Assembly (NCBI GenBank): GCA_013330925.1
Contig: DUHJ01000081.1
Span: 1-6,006 of the forward strand
Length of the DNA: 6,006 bases
From: Candidatus Poseidoniaceae archaeon
GTDB lineage: Archaea; Thermoplasmatota; Poseidoniia; Poseidoniales; Poseidoniaceae
Direction: 5' to 3'
A program made the position numbers and the translations under genes. Numbering within the stretch: the first letter of the stretch is position 1; every line of letters starts with the position of its first letter. The notes beneath the pieces were generated by a model, which saw only the letters and a program-made list of their open reading frames with translations, made no database searches and was not told the origin of the DNA. Shown piece after piece: positions 5,640 to 6,006 of this stretch.

Positions 5640-5993
5640 ATGGGCGAGCAAATGGGGCAGGTCATTTCCATCTCGGACAACCAATACGAACAGACGGTCG
5701 GCGACGGGTGGGTCCTCGTTGACTTTTGGGCCCCTTGGTGCGGCCCCTGCAAGGCCCTCGGGCCTGTGCTTGAGCAAGTGGCAGGAGAGCGCGAAATCAC
5801 GGTTGCCAAAGTCAACACCGACACCGATTCGATGCACGCTGCTCGTCTCGGCGTGCGCGGCATTCCCGCCATGTACCTGTACAAGGACGGCGAATTGATG
5901 GGCAGCCAGACCGGAGCTCTCCCCAAGGCGAAGGTCCTGGCGTGGATCGACGGCGCCATGTCCGATGCCTTCGACGAAGGCGCCGACTTCTGA
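5640..5993 (+). CDS. trxA: Thioredoxin
   Basis: Classical small thioredoxin, 117 residues with the chosen start, which reduces protein disulfides in the cytoplasm and is normally re-reduced by thioredoxin reductase. The order is canonical: the first strand VISISDNQYEQ, VLVDFWAPWCGPCK (25-38) with redox-active Cys34 and Cys37, KVNTDTD (57-63), then GVRGIPAMYLYKDGE (71-85) with the cis-proline Pro76. The C-terminus is acidic (SDAFDEGADF) beyond the usual last helix. Three in-frame ATGs compete: 5583, 5640 and 5652. The 5583 start would add 19 residues unlike the family. GGGAGG lies 1 nt before 5640 and 13 nt before 5652, so neither spacing is ideal. The protein beginning at 5652 (MGQVISIS) would also match family length. 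The gene diverges from rpe; only 13 nt follow its stop in the window. Confidence 0.94.
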   Translation: MGEQMGQVISISDNQYEQTVGDGWVLVDFWAPWCGPCKALGPVLEQVAGEREITVAKVNTDTDSMHAARLGVRGIPAMYLYKDGELMGSQTGALPKAKVLAWIDGAMSDAFDEGADF

Positions 5994-6006
5994 CGTCACC
6001 CGTCAA

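Noticed and set aside
5559..5999. 147-codon upstream extension of the rpe frame across the thioredoxin gene
   Set aside because: The extra residues are the antisense of a clear thioredoxin and resemble nothing in the epimerase family; conserved sequence starts at the ATG at 5558.

Overview
The window is gene-dense, with no RNA gene, mobile element, CRISPR array or long non-coding stretch. I read eight protein genes. GC content is high (roughly 60% by eye), so several long open frames on the opposite strands are shadows. The best guess for the source is a planktonic marine archaeon of the Marine Group II / Poseidoniales type. Three things point there: the style of the 284-residue acidic membrane protein, a start preceded by a TATA-like box about 24-30 nt upstream with no ribosome binding site, and a mixture of bacterial-type genes (bolA, CGFS glutaredoxin, rpe) in a compact layout. 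This is an inference of moderate strength, and a marine bacterium is not excluded.

Layout, left to right. (1) 1-1388, minus strand: bolA, then a CGFS monothiol glutaredoxin overlapping it, then after a 72-nt gap the N-terminal 219 residues of a DegT/DnrJ/EryC1-type PLP sugar aminotransferase that runs off the left edge. (2) 1389-1470: a short divergent promoter region. (3) 1471-2904, plus strand: a 14-helix-like polysaccharide flippase. (4) 2883-3737, minus strand: a lineage-specific membrane protein whose 3' end overlaps the flippase's 3' end by 22 nt. (5) 3786-5558, minus strand: a two-gene unit of ribulose-phosphate 3-epimerase (rpe) followed 9 nt later by a TuaC-like GT-B glycosyltransferase. 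(6) 5559-5639: a second divergent promoter region. (7) 5640-5993, plus strand: thioredoxin.

Two themes appear. Aminotransferase, flippase and glycosyltransferase fit cell-surface glycan or glycolipid assembly: making an amino sugar, adding sugars, and moving a lipid-linked glycan across the membrane. BolA, CGFS glutaredoxin and thioredoxin fit iron-sulfur trafficking and thiol redox control. These genes are interleaved rather than forming one dedicated cluster.

I did not find a clearly new biological system. The most interesting signal is regulatory: an identical 11-bp element, GATTGAAGACC, lies at exactly -31 to -21 from the start codons of both bolA and the aminotransferase. A near match sits upstream of the flippase at almost the same distance. 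This may be the degenerate TATA/promoter motif of the organism or a shared operator.
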